From Ferrovibrio sp. (GTDB lineage Bacteria; Pseudomonadota; Alphaproteobacteria; Ferrovibrionales; Ferrovibrionaceae), in the NCBI RefSeq assembly GCF_025869515.1, contig NZ_JAOZVR010000058.1, forward strand, positions 1-64,000: DNA of 64,000 nt. The letters run 5' to 3'. The notes beneath the pieces are model-generated. The model was not told where the DNA came from. It did no database searches and saw only the letters and a list, made by a program, of their open reading frames with translations. Position numbers and translations under genes: made by a program. This document shows, one piece after another, positions 36,532-45,169 of this stretch (positions are counted from its first letter, which is position 1; each line of letters begins with the position of its first letter).

Positions 36532-37169
36532 GCGGGACTCCAGGTTGCTAGGGCATTGATGGCTGCCGCCGCCATGGCGCTGCCGCCGCGCCGGCCTTTC
36601 AGCGTCGCCCAGGCCACGCCATCCGGCGCGTGGTCGATCAGCGCCTGCTTGGATTCGGCGGCACCGACGAAGCCGACCGGGAAGCCGAGAATGGCGGCGG
36701 GTTTCGGTGCACCTTCGTCATTCAGCATTTCCAGCAGGCGGAACAGGGCAGTCGGCGCATTGCCGATGACGACGACGGCCCCATCGAGATGGGGGATCCA
36801 TAATTCAACAGCCGCGGCAGAGCGCGTGATCTGCTTGGTACGGCCGATCTCGCGCGCCTCCGGCGTGTTGAGGAAGCTCAACACGCGATTGTCGGCCGGC
36901 AGGCGCGAGCGGATCACGCCATAGGCCACCATGTCGACATCGCTCAGGATCGGTCTGCCGCTTTGTAATGCAGTATGGACTGCGGCTGGTAAATCCGGCG
37001 TCCAGGCCAGGTCGGGCAGAATCTCCGGCATGGCGCAGGCATGGATCAGGCGCAGCGCCAGTTCGTCAATGCCCGGCGGCAGATGCGACAGGTCGACCTC
37101 GGCGCGGATCAGCTCGAAGCTCAGGCGATAGATCGCATCGGGGTCGCGCAGATAGTCGTAAGCCATCAT
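36528..37169 (-). CDS. cobH: precorrin-8X methylmutase
   Basis: Moves the methyl group from C11 to C12 to give hydrogenobyrinic or cobyrinic acid; 213 residues. The catalytic histidine is in RLIHACAMPEI near residue 43, and further family parts are ILSDVDMVAYGVIRSRLP near 75, AVVVIGNAPTALFRLLEML near 135 and GFPVGFVGAAESKQAL near 162. Its ATG pair at 37169/37166 overlaps the cbiX stop. Equivalent to CbiC. Confidence 0.96.
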   Translation of the reverse strand: MMAYDYLRDPDAIYRLSFELIRAEVDLSHLPPGIDELALRLIHACAMPEILPDLAWTPDLPAAVHTALQSGRPILSDVDMVAYGVIRSRLPADNRVLSFLNTPEAREIGRTKQITRSAAAVELWIPHLDGAVVVIGNAPTALFRLLEMLNDEGAPKPAAILGFPVGFVGAAESKQALIDHAPDGVAWATLKGRRGGSAMAAAAINALATWSPA

Positions 37170-38206
37170 TTGGTCAGGGTCTTGGGTCCCAGCGGGTGGT
37201 CGGCATGCGGATAGGGATGGTGCCCGTGCCCGTCATGCCCGTGCTCATGTCCATGGTGATGGTCGTGCCCATGATCGTGCCCGTGATCATGGCCATGCCC
37301 GTGACCGGTGCCGATGCCCTCGACATGATGGTGATGGCTTTCCTGCGCCAGGCCGACCTCGTCCTCGAAGCCGAGCACCTGGGCGCGGTATTTGCACATC
37401 TGGCAGTTCATGTTGTTGGTGCCGGCAAGAATTTCCTGCAGGCGGTCCTCGAACACCTCGAGTACCAGCGGATGGTCGTTCAGGTAGCCGGCCTTGACGA
37501 ATTCGATCTCCGGATGGGCGGCGGCGACGATATCGGTGGAATCGTAGATGCGCTCGACCAGGATGCCGGTGAACAGGAAATACGGAAACACGATCACGCG
37601 CTTGTAGCCGAGCCTGGCGACATGCTCCAGCGCCGGCTGCACCAGCGGAAAGGTGACACCGGAATAGGCGGTCTCGGCCCAGCCGAAGCCGAAGCCTTCC
37701 CACAGCAGGCGCATCACTTTGGCGATGTTGGAATTGGCGTCCGGATCGGAGGTGCCGCGCCCCACCACCACCAGGCAGGTTTCATGGCGGGCGATGTCTT
37801 CCCCTGCAGCATTCAGGGCAGCCTGAACACGGTCGCCGGCGGCGCGCAGCATCTTCAGGTCGATGCCGAGGTCGCGGCCGTAGCTGATCGTCACACCCGG
37901 GTGTTCGGCCTGATAGCGGTTGAGCACGCTCGGGATGTCGTTCTTGGCATGGCCGGCGGCGAACAGCATGCCGGGCAGGGCCAGAATCCGCGTGTTGCCC
38001 TTGGCGCGCAGGGCATCGAGCCCGTCGCGGATGATCGGTGTGGCGAATTCCAGGAAGCCGAAATCGACATCGTATTGCGGCAGGCGGCGTTTCATGTGAT
38101 CGGCCAGCGCGGTGAACTCGGCCACCGCGCGCTCGTCGCGGCTGCCATGGCCGCACAGCATGACGCCGGTCTTCTGGAAGGGATTGGGGATCAGGGGGCT
38201 GTTCAT
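37166..38206 (-). CDS. cbiX: sirohydrochlorin cobaltochelatase CbiX, long form with His-rich tail
   Basis: Inserts cobalt into sirohydrochlorin or precorrin-2, the first committed step of the cobalt-early route. The 346-residue protein has two chelatase half-domains: MLCGHGSRDERAVAEF near 16 with the active-site His, LPGMLFAAGHAKNDIP near 75 with the second His, and VVVGRGTSDPDANSNIAK near 145. A CQMCKYRAQVLG motif near 270 may bind a metal or cluster, and the last 60 residues are an HGHDHGHD-rich tail. Such tails are thought to store or deliver cobalt or nickel. The co-occurrence with CobN in one operon is odd. Confidence 0.94.
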   Translation of the reverse strand: MNSPLIPNPFQKTGVMLCGHGSRDERAVAEFTALADHMKRRLPQYDVDFGFLEFATPIIRDGLDALRAKGNTRILALPGMLFAAGHAKNDIPSVLNRYQAEHPGVTISYGRDLGIDLKMLRAAGDRVQAALNAAGEDIARHETCLVVVGRGTSDPDANSNIAKVMRLLWEGFGFGWAETAYSGVTFPLVQPALEHVARLGYKRVIVFPYFLFTGILVERIYDSTDIVAAAHPEIEFVKAGYLNDHPLVLEVFEDRLQEILAGTNNMNCQMCKYRAQVLGFEDEVGLAQESHHHHVEGIGTGHGHGHDHGHDHGHDHHHGHEHGHDGHGHHPYPHADHPLGPKTLTK

Positions 38207-38215
38207 CCGGTCAGC

Positions 38216-38599
38216 TCATGCCATCGCGATGGCTTCGATTTCAAGCAGCCAGCGCGCTTCCAGCGTGGTGGCCACCATCACGGTCAGCGCCACCTTGCGT
38301 TCGCCCAGCATTTCGTTGCGCACCTTGCGGTTGGCCGGCACCTGCTCGCGGTCGGTCAGGAAGGTCGTTACCTTCACCAGGTTGTCCAGCGTCATGCCGG
38401 CATCCTGCAAGACGGCCTCGATATTGTGCCAGACCTGACGCGCCTGGCCCTCGAAATCCGCGGCAATGCTGCCATCGGCGGCTTCTGGAATCTGGCCGCT
38501 GACAAACAGGATGCGCTGGCCTTCGGTGATCTGGCAGCCATGGGTATAGCCACCGACGGCGGCGCCCACGCTGGCGGGATTGTGCAGACTTTTCTTCAT
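38216..38599 (-). CDS. RidA/YjgF-family protein
   Basis: A 127-residue RidA fold protein, expected to form a trimer and to hydrolyse reactive enamine/imine intermediates. Features are ILFVSGQIPEAADGSI near 30, QARQVWHNIEAVLQDAGMTLDNLVKVTTFLTD near 52-84 (read in parts) and the C-terminal EIEAIAMA. The canonical arginine of active RidA (near residue 105, in the R-x-x-V/P context) is not clearly placed here, so it may be a non-archetypal member. It lies in the riboswitch operon between cobO and cbiX with gaps of 2 and 9 bases. Confidence 0.88.
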   Translation of the reverse strand: MKKSLHNPASVGAAVGGYTHGCQITEGQRILFVSGQIPEAADGSIAADFEGQARQVWHNIEAVLQDAGMTLDNLVKVTTFLTDREQVPANRKVRNEMLGERKVALTVMVATTLEARWLLEIEAIAMA

Positions 38600-38601
38600 G
38601 C

Positions 38602-39246
38602 TCAGAACTCTATCCCCTTTTGTGCCTTCACCCCAGCCTGGAAGGGATGCTTCACTTCGGTCATCTCGGTCACCAGGTCGGCGGCCTCGATCAGCTCAGG
38701 TTTGGCGTTGCGGCCGGTGACCACGATATGGAGCCCGGGCGGTTTTTGGCGAAGGGTTTCCACCACCTCGGCCAGATCGAGGTAATCGTAGCGCAGCACG
38801 ATGTTGAGCTCGTCGAACACCAGCATGTCATAGGCCGGCGGCTCCTGCCGTGCCGCCTCGATCATGCGCCTGGCCTCGTCCCAGGCGGTTTTGGCGGCGG
38901 CGATGTCGCGGGCGCGGTCCTGGGTATCCCAGGTGAAGCCCTCGCCCATCGCCTTGATCGTCACCTGCTCGGGAAACATCTCCAGCACCGGGCGTTCGCC
39001 GGTCTGCCACTTGCCCTTGACGAATTGCACGATGCCGACCCGGAAACCGTTGCCGATGGCGCGCATCACCAGGCCGAAGGCGGCGGTCGACTTGCCCTTG
39101 CCCTTGCCGGTATGGACCATGAGCAGACCCTTCTCGATGGTCTTGGTCGCCAGCATGCGGTCGCGCACCTCCTTGCGCTTCTTCGCCTTCTCGTTGGCGC
39201 GCGCGTTGGCCTCGTCCTCGCTCAGGCCGGGTTCCTTGATCTTCAT
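38602..39246 (-). CDS. cobO: cob(I)yrinic acid a,c-diamide adenosyltransferase
   Basis: Attaches the 5-prime-deoxyadenosyl group to the reduced corrinoid with ATP; 214 residues. The inverted P-loop GKGKGKSTAAFG is near residue 45, VQFVKGKWQTGERP near 73, and VFDELNIVLRYDYL near 140 is the metal/ATP motif of the CobA/BtuR group. The N-terminal 35 residues are a charged helix as in family members. The ATG at 39246 overlaps the cobN stop (ATGA). Confidence 0.95.
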   Translation of the reverse strand: MKIKEPGLSEDEANARANEKAKKRKEVRDRMLATKTIEKGLLMVHTGKGKGKSTAAFGLVMRAIGNGFRVGIVQFVKGKWQTGERPVLEMFPEQVTIKAMGEGFTWDTQDRARDIAAAKTAWDEARRMIEAARQEPPAYDMLVFDELNIVLRYDYLDLAEVVETLRQKPPGLHIVVTGRNAKPELIEAADLVTEMTEVKHPFQAGVKAQKGIEF

Positions 39247-42200
39247 GCCGCCAGCATCCTTTCCAGCAGGTCCGGCACCGAGTTGGTTTTCGGATGCCAC
39301 AGGCCGCGACGGATCGCCTCGGCAAAGCGTTCGGCGATCTCGCGCGCCCCGGCCGGGTTGTTGCTTTCGAGAAAGCTGCGCGTCTCGGCATCGGCCAGGT
39401 AGGCGTCATACAGCGCCTCGAACTGGTGGTCGCGCACCAGGCCGGTGGTGGCGGCGAAGGCGAACAGGTAATCCACCGTGGCGGCGATCTCGAAGGCGCC
39501 CTTGTAACCATGGCGCTTCACGCCGGCGATCCATTTCGGATTGGCGGCGCGGCCGCGCACGACGCGGGCGATTTCCTCTTCCAGCCGGCGGATGCGCGGT
39601 GCCTCGGGGCGCGAATGATCGTTGTGATAGGCGGTCGGCGCCGTGCCGGACGCGAATTGCACCGCTGCCACCGCGCCGCCCTCGAACTGGTAATAGTCGT
39701 CGGAATCAAGCAGGTCATGCTCGCGGTTGTCCTGGTTCTGCACCACCGTATCGATGCCGCTCAGGCGCTGCACGAACACTTCCGCATCGGCAATGCCTTC
39801 CGCGTCGCCGCCATAGGCATAGCCGCCCCAGGCGATATAGGCGCGGGCCAGATCGGCGGTCTCGGTCCAGCCGCCTTCGTCGATCATCGCCTGCAATCCG
39901 GCGCCATAAGCCCCGGGCTGCGCACCGAAGACGCGATAGCCGGCGCGGCGCTTTGCCTCCGCGGCATCCAGGCCGCGCGCCATCATCGCCGCCGCCTCGT
40001 CTTTCACGCGCTGCGCCAGCGGATTGACCTCGGGCGGCTCGTCCAGCGCCTGCACGGCGCGGCTGGCGGCATCGAACAGGTTGAGCTGCATCGGGAAGGC
40101 ATCGCGGAAGAAACCGCTCACCTTCAGCGTCACGTCGATGCGCGGCCGGTCCAGCAGGTCGGGCGGCACGATCTCGAAACCGGTGACGCGGCCCGATGTG
40201 GTTTCCCAGGTCGGTCGCGCCCCGATCAGGGCCAGCGCCTGGGCGATGTCGTCGCCGCCGGTGCGCATGTTGGCGGTGCCCCAGGCATTGAGCAGGATGG
40301 CGCGCGGCCATTCGCCGTGATCCTGGCGATGGCGCTGCAGCAGCGCATCGGCCGACTGCCAGCCCAGCGTCCAGGCTGTCGGCGTCGGCAGGCTGCGCGC
40401 ATCCAGCGAGAAGAAGTTGCGGCCCGTGGGCAGCACTTCCGGCCGGCCGCGGGTCGGCGCGCCGCTCGGCCCCGGCGGCACGAAGCGGCCGTCGAGGCCG
40501 CGCAGCAGATTCTCGATCTCAGCGCGGCCGCAGCCGAGCACGGCGGCGCGCAGGCGATAGTCGATTTCCTGCAGCACGGCGCGGGTTGCCAGCCAGGATT
40601 CATCGGGCAGCCGGCGGTCGGCCACCAGCTGCTTGGCCAGAATCTCCAGCCGTTCGATGGTGTCGCCATGGCTGCGCCAGCTGCCCGGCGCCAGGTCGGC
40701 CAGCACGGCCGGCTGCGGCCCGTCCCACGGTGCCGCATAATCAGTGCCGAGCGGATCGAAGCCGAGGCCGAGATCGCTGCTCAGCGCGCGCAGGATCGAG
40801 GCCCGGCCCTCCTTGCCGTCGCCGCGCGGCAGCCGCACCAGCGCCACCAGCAGGTCGATCAGCTGCTCGCCATGCGGTTTGGTGCCGTAGACATGCAGGC
40901 CGTCGCGGATCTGCAGTTCCTTCAGGTCGCACAGGTGATTGTCGAGTTTCAGCAGGGCAGTGTCCGTTGCCTCGCCGATCTGGATGTCGCAATCGGCATC
41001 CAGGCCGAGCCGCCGCGTCTCGGCGATGATGCGTTCGGCCAGCAGCGGCAGGCGCCGGCGATCCATGCCGGCGGCTTCATAATATTCGTCGACCAGCTGT
41101 TCCAGCGCGGCCAGGTCGCCGTAGATTTCGGCGCGCGTCAGCGGCGGCGTCAGGTGATCGAGGATCACCGCCGCCGTGCGGCGCTTGGCCTGCGTACCCT
41201 CGCCCGGATCGTTGACGATGAAGGGATAGAGCTGCGGCATCGGGCCGAACACCGCCTCGGGCAGGCAGTCCTCAGAGAGGGCCAGCGCCTTGCCGGGCAG
41301 CCATTCCAGATTGCCGTGCTTGCCGCAATGGATCACCGCATCGGCGCCGAAGCTTTCGCGCAGCCAGGCATAGGCGGCGAAATAGTGATGCGGCGGCACC
41401 AGGTCGGGGTCGTGATAGCTGCGCGCCGGATCAATATTGTAGCCGCGTGCCGGCTGGATCATCACCGCCACATTGCCCAGCGGCAGCACCGGCAGGGCAA
41501 AGCCGTTCCGTCCATCGGCACCGGCATCGATATGGGGATCGTCTTCCGGTTCGCCCCAGCGTGCGGTCACCGCCTGCTGGATCGCCGGCGGCAGACGCTC
41601 GAAGAAGCGGCGATACAGCGCCAGCGGATAGACCACGCGGATGCGCCGCCCGGCGGCGGAGGCGAAATCGTTGGTGACGCCTTCGATCAGCGCCTCGATC
41701 AGGCGGTTGCCGCTCACCGGCAGCGCATTCAGCTCATAGCCGGCGTCTTTCATGGCGCGCAGGATTTCCACTGCACTCTGCGGCGTGTCGAGGCCGACGC
41801 CGTTGCCGATGCGACCGTCGCGGTTCGGATAATTCGCCATCACCAGCGCGACCTTGCGTTCGGCCGGCGCCAACCGGCCGAGCCGCGACCAGGCGCAGGC
41901 GAGTTTGGCGACGAAGGCGCAGCGGCCATGATCGGGCTGCAGCCGCACGATGCTGCATTCGGTGCGCGTGTCGAACTGCGCCTCGGCCTTGAAGGCGACG
42001 GCGCGGCTCAGGATGCGGCCGTCGATCTCGGGCAGCGCCACGGCAATGGCAAGGTCGCGCGGATTGAGGCCGCGCGTGCCGGTTCTCCAGTCTTCCGCCG
42101 GCTGCGTCGCAAAAACAACCTGCAGCACCGGGCAGTCGCACTGGCCGAGCGGGTCTTCGCTGCCGCCGTCATTGCCGGCCGGGCTGCCGAGCGCGAAGCT

Positions 42201-43013
42201 GGTCGCGTTCAGGATCACATCGGGCAGCGCCTGATCGAGCAGGGTGCCGACGATATCCGCCGACAGGCGGTCCTTCAGGCTGGTGACATAGATCGGCAGC
42301 GGGTTGAGGCCTTCGCTGGCGAGCGCCGCGATCAGCGCATCGACGGCGGCCAGATCGCCGGCCTGCATCAGCGCGCGATAGAACACGATGGCGGCCACCG
42401 GCTGCGGCCCGCGCCGGTGCGTCCCGTCCCAGGCCTGGCGCAGGCTGTCGAGATCGGGATCGCCGATCTGCGGCCAGTACAGGCCGGCGGCCGGGAGCGG
42501 GCGCGCGGCGGGCGGATCCTCGTCGCGGCCGATCAGGGCGGCGGCACGGTGCAGCGCATGACGCAGGTTTTCGATGCCGCCTTCGCGGAAATACTCGAAC
42601 AGCGCGGCGCGGTTTTCATCGTCGACCGTGGAGAATCCGTCGAGGCCCGGGTCGGGCTGGCGGTCACCGGGCAGGAAGGCGAGCAGGATGCCGCGCGCGC
42701 GGCACAGGTCGCTCAGCCGCTCGACGCCGTAGCTCCAGTAGCTCTGGCCGCCGAGCAGCCGCACGATCACCAGCCGCGCATGGGCGATCACGCTCTCGGC
42801 ATAGAGATCGACCGCGTAGGGATGGCCGAGCTGCAGGAGATTGGCGAGTCTGAGCGAGGGAAAATCTTCAGGCAGGCCGGCACAGGCGCTGCTGAGTGCC
42901 GACAGTTCGGTATCGGCGGCACTCAGGATGACGATGTCGCCGGGCGACTGCTTCAGGTCGACGGCACCGTCAGCCGCTGCCGCGCCGCCGGGTATGGCAT
43001 TGAGCAGATGCAC
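39243..43013 (-). CDS. cobN: aerobic-type cobaltochelatase subunit CobN
   Basis: Large subunit of the ATP-dependent cobaltochelatase that inserts cobalt late, into hydrogenobyrinic acid a,c-diamide; 1256 residues, normal length. Family parts are LRLANLLQLGHPYAVDLYAE (seen as LQLGHPYAVDLY near 60), ALVMANYPNRDGRIGNGVGLDTP near 393, DAVIHCGKHGNLEWLPGKAL near 555 with the conserved His residues, and SNNPAGAREIAERFAEAIRRGLW near the end (read in parts). The start is a GTG at 43013. CobS and CobT partners are not in the window. Its presence beside CbiX is notable. Confidence 0.96.
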   Translation of the reverse strand: MHLLNAIPGGAAAADGAVDLKQSPGDIVILSAADTELSALSSACAGLPEDFPSLRLANLLQLGHPYAVDLYAESVIAHARLVIVRLLGGQSYWSYGVERLSDLCRARGILLAFLPGDRQPDPGLDGFSTVDDENRAALFEYFREGGIENLRHALHRAAALIGRDEDPPAARPLPAAGLYWPQIGDPDLDSLRQAWDGTHRRGPQPVAAIVFYRALMQAGDLAAVDALIAALASEGLNPLPIYVTSLKDRLSADIVGTLLDQALPDVILNATSFALGSPAGNDGGSEDPLGQCDCPVLQVVFATQPAEDWRTGTRGLNPRDLAIAVALPEIDGRILSRAVAFKAEAQFDTRTECSIVRLQPDHGRCAFVAKLACAWSRLGRLAPAERKVALVMANYPNRDGRIGNGVGLDTPQSAVEILRAMKDAGYELNALPVSGNRLIEALIEGVTNDFASAAGRRIRVVYPLALYRRFFERLPPAIQQAVTARWGEPEDDPHIDAGADGRNGFALPVLPLGNVAVMIQPARGYNIDPARSYHDPDLVPPHHYFAAYAWLRESFGADAVIHCGKHGNLEWLPGKALALSEDCLPEAVFGPMPQLYPFIVNDPGEGTQAKRRTAAVILDHLTPPLTRAEIYGDLAALEQLVDEYYEAAGMDRRRLPLLAERIIAETRRLGLDADCDIQIGEATDTALLKLDNHLCDLKELQIRDGLHVYGTKPHGEQLIDLLVALVRLPRGDGKEGRASILRALSSDLGLGFDPLGTDYAAPWDGPQPAVLADLAPGSWRSHGDTIERLEILAKQLVADRRLPDESWLATRAVLQEIDYRLRAAVLGCGRAEIENLLRGLDGRFVPPGPSGAPTRGRPEVLPTGRNFFSLDARSLPTPTAWTLGWQSADALLQRHRQDHGEWPRAILLNAWGTANMRTGGDDIAQALALIGARPTWETTSGRVTGFEIVPPDLLDRPRIDVTLKVSGFFRDAFPMQLNLFDAASRAVQALDEPPEVNPLAQRVKDEAAAMMARGLDAAEAKRRAGYRVFGAQPGAYGAGLQAMIDEGGWTETADLARAYIAWGGYAYGGDAEGIADAEVFVQRLSGIDTVVQNQDNREHDLLDSDDYYQFEGGAVAAVQFASGTAPTAYHNDHSRPEAPRIRRLEEEIARVVRGRAANPKWIAGVKRHGYKGAFEIAATVDYLFAFAATTGLVRDHQFEALYDAYLADAETRSFLESNNPAGAREIAERFAEAIRRGLWHPKTNSVPDLLERMLAA

Positions 43014-43033
43014 GGTGTTGCCGCTTTACGCTG

Positions 43034-44074
43034 TCAGGCCGCGAGGGCGGCGCGGATCGCCGCCTCGTCCAGCCCGGCGCGGCCGATCACCACCAGGCGG
43101 GTGGCGCGCGGCTCATGGCCCTGCCAGTCGCGGTCGTAGTAATGGCTCAGCCGCGCGCCGACGCCCTGCAGCACCAGCCGCATGGTCTTGCCGGCGACGG
43201 CGACAAAGCCTTTCACGCGCAGGATGTCGTGTTCGTCGATCACCGGCAGCAGCCGCTCCAGCAGTGCTTCGGGCGCGACCTGTTCGGGCAGCGTGACGCT
43301 GAAGCTGAAGAAATCCTCGTGGTCGTGGTCGTCTTCATCGTCGTGATGCGATTTGCGCGCGGCGATATCGTCTTCGGCCGCGGCGTGGATGCCCAGAAGG
43401 ATGTCGGCGGCGATCTCGCCCCGGGCAATCGCCAGCGTCTTCACGCCCTGACGCAGATGCACGGCGATTTCGCTGCGCACATTGTCCAGCGCGCCGTCAT
43501 CCAGCAGGTCGGCCTTGTTCAGCAGCACGAGGTCGGCGCAGCCCAGCTGATCCTCGAACAGTTCCTCCAGCGGATTGTCGTGATCGAGATTCGGATCGGC
43601 GGCGCGTTGCGCGGCCAGCGCGTCTTCATCCTCGGCGAAACGGCCTTCGGCCACGGCGGCGGCATCCACCACGGTCACCACGCCATCCACCGTGGTGCGA
43701 TTCCTGATGCCGGGCCAGGCAAAGGCCTGAACGAGGGGTTTCGGCAGGGCGAGGCCGGAGGTTTCGATTACGATATGGGTGGGCGGATTGGGGCGATCCA
43801 GCAGCTTTTGCAGGGTGGGCAGGAAATCGTCGGCGACCGTACAGCACAGGCAGCCATTGGCCAGCTCGACGATATCGTCTTCGCCGCAATCGGGCGCGCC
43901 GCAGCTTTTCAGCAGCTCGCCATCGATGCCGATCTCGCCGAATTCATTGACGATCAGCGCGATGCGCCGGCCATTGGCGTTGGTGATGAGATGGCGGATC
44001 AGCGTGGTCTTGCCGGCACCGAGGAAGCCGGTCACCACGGTCGCGGGAATTTTCTGGGCGGGACTCTTCTGCAT
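43034..44074 (-). CDS. cobW: CobW-family G3E GTPase (metallochaperone)
   Basis: Putative cobalt chaperone for corrin synthesis, 346 residues. Walker A is GFLGAGKTTL near residue 16, the metal motif is GCLCCTV near 74, the switch is ETSGLALPKP near 105 and the guanine motif is NKADLL near 185. A His/Asp-rich metal-binding stretch (HHDDEDDHDHED) is near 238. The ATG at 44074 matches the family start; in-frame ATGs at 44095 and further up are possible. It is the first gene after the riboswitch and precedes cobN by 20 bases. Confidence 0.94.
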   Translation of the reverse strand: MQKSPAQKIPATVVTGFLGAGKTTLIRHLITNANGRRIALIVNEFGEIGIDGELLKSCGAPDCGEDDIVELANGCLCCTVADDFLPTLQKLLDRPNPPTHIVIETSGLALPKPLVQAFAWPGIRNRTTVDGVVTVVDAAAVAEGRFAEDEDALAAQRAADPNLDHDNPLEELFEDQLGCADLVLLNKADLLDDGALDNVRSEIAVHLRQGVKTLAIARGEIAADILLGIHAAAEDDIAARKSHHDDEDDHDHEDFFSFSVTLPEQVAPEALLERLLPVIDEHDILRVKGFVAVAGKTMRLVLQGVGARLSHYYDRDWQGHEPRATRLVVIGRAGLDEAAIRAALAA

Positions 44075-44217
44075 TCTTCTAGCGTCCTGTTGCATGACGC
44101 CGACGCGGACCATGGCCGTGCCGATCCTGCCGCTGCGCCAGTCCTCCAGCGGCTGGGCGGGCGAGAATGACACAGGCCGGGCGCCGGCACACCCCGTCCG
44201 ACACGTCCGTTTCGACC

Positions 44218-44430
44218 AATTCCGATGGCAGGTCTCCGGGCTTGCGGTTCATCGCGGATCGCGCGCCTTCCCGGACTATCAGACTGTCCAGTGGCGTGTT
44301 GCGCGCCGCTCACCGCCCACCGTAGCGGGGGCTGCCGCGGCTTGCGGCATCCTGCGGAAAAATTCCGCAGGAAAAGCCGGCACCGCGTTCCCTTTTCATC
44401 GTGACGCCATCCAGACAGACACCGCCACGA
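44218..44430 (-). promoter_or_regulatory. cobalamin riboswitch
   Basis: On the minus strand the order of conserved elements is AAAAGGGAACGCGGTG (near 44396-44381), a stem with CCTGCGGAA/TTCCGCAGG (near 44350-44372), the box CGCCACTGGAC (near 44288-44298), and the B12 box CCGGAGACCTGCC (44227-44239). This is the standard cobalamin (AdoCbl-type) layout; the outer ends are estimates. It lies 140-350 bases ahead of cobW, so high cobalamin should shut the whole minus-strand operon. The remaining stretch 44075-44217 holds an imperfect GC-rich hairpin and no further gene. Confidence 0.93.
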
Positions 44431-44554
44431 ACCATCGCGGCGGACGGTAAGCCGCGGTACCGGTCTTGTCAAACCGGCCGGCCTTGGGCACAAAGGGGCG
44501 GGTGGTTCGCACGACGCGCGCAGTCTGCACGGCGCGCATAACAAGAGGTTCGCC
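44431..44554 (+). other. leader region of hupE-like gene
   Basis: Between the riboswitch and the HupE-type gene there is a short inverted repeat (CCGG-TCTTGTCAAA-CCGG near 44460-44478) and the ribosome site AAGAGG before ATG 44555. I see no second cobalamin box on this strand. Any promoter for the plus-strand pair must lie here or inside the riboswitch DNA. Confidence 0.4.
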
Positions 44555-45169
44555 ATGTCGTTCAAGTCCAAGCTGGGTCAGGCGGTTCTGCCGGCCGTTG
44601 TTCTGGCAAGCCTTGCCCTTCCGGCGCTGGCCCATCCCGGCCATCCGGGCGGCGAGCCGGTCGCCGCCGGCTTTACGGCAGGCTTCACGCATCCCTTCGG
44701 CGGGTTCGACCATCTGATGGCCATGCTGGCGGTCGGCCTCTGGGCCATCCAGCAGTCGGGCCAGACTCCGCGTGCGCTCTGGCTGCTGCCGGCCAGTTTC
44801 GTTGTCGCCATGGCCGGCGGTTTCGTCCTCGGCCTGGCGCAGGTTGCGCTGCCGGGCGTTGAAGCCGGCATCGCGCTTTCCGTGCTGCTGCTCGGCCTGA
44901 TCGTGGCCTTCGCCGTGCGTCCGCCGCTGCCGGCCGCCATGGCGGTGACGGCGCTGTTCGCCGTTTTCCACGGCCATGCCCATGGCACTGAACTGGGCGA
45001 TGCGTCGCAGGCCGTGACCTATGCCCTCGGCATGGTGCTGGCCACGGCCCTGCTGCACGGTCTCGGCCTTGCCGCCGCGCGGCTGGCCCAGCATGTCGCG
45101 CTGCCGGCGCTTACCCGCGCCGCCGGCGCCGCGGTGGCGCTGGCCGGCATCGTCATCCTGGTTGGCTGA
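44555..45169 (+). CDS. hupE: HupE/UreJ-family nickel/cobalt permease
   Basis: A 204-residue inner-membrane metal permease. A signal-like first segment ends near residue 25 at ALAHPGHPGGEP, giving a His-rich exposed N-terminus. Then come HPFGGFDHLMAMLAVGLWA near 47 and VFHGHAHGTELG near 137, the two metal motifs of HupE/UreJ. Six to seven membrane segments are visible. Location next to the cobalamin riboswitch argues for cobalt, although family members also move nickel. It is divergent from cobW. Confidence 0.9.
   Translation: MSFKSKLGQAVLPAVVLASLALPALAHPGHPGGEPVAAGFTAGFTHPFGGFDHLMAMLAVGLWAIQQSGQTPRALWLLPASFVVAMAGGFVLGLAQVALPGVEAGIALSVLLLGLIVAFAVRPPLPAAMAVTALFAVFHGHAHGTELGDASQAVTYALGMVLATALLHGLGLAAARLAQHVALPALTRAAGAAVALAGIVILVG

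Noticed and set aside
39294-43139. A very long open frame on the plus strand opposite cobN
   Set aside because: Its translation is rich in Arg, Gln, His and Gly with no family pattern, and it mirrors cobN in the frame where high third-position GC removes stop codons. cobN is unmistakable on the other strand.
44431-44554. A plus-strand cobalamin riboswitch for the HupE-like gene
   Set aside because: All conserved boxes read on the minus strand only; the plus-strand gap has no GAGACCTGCC-type box.
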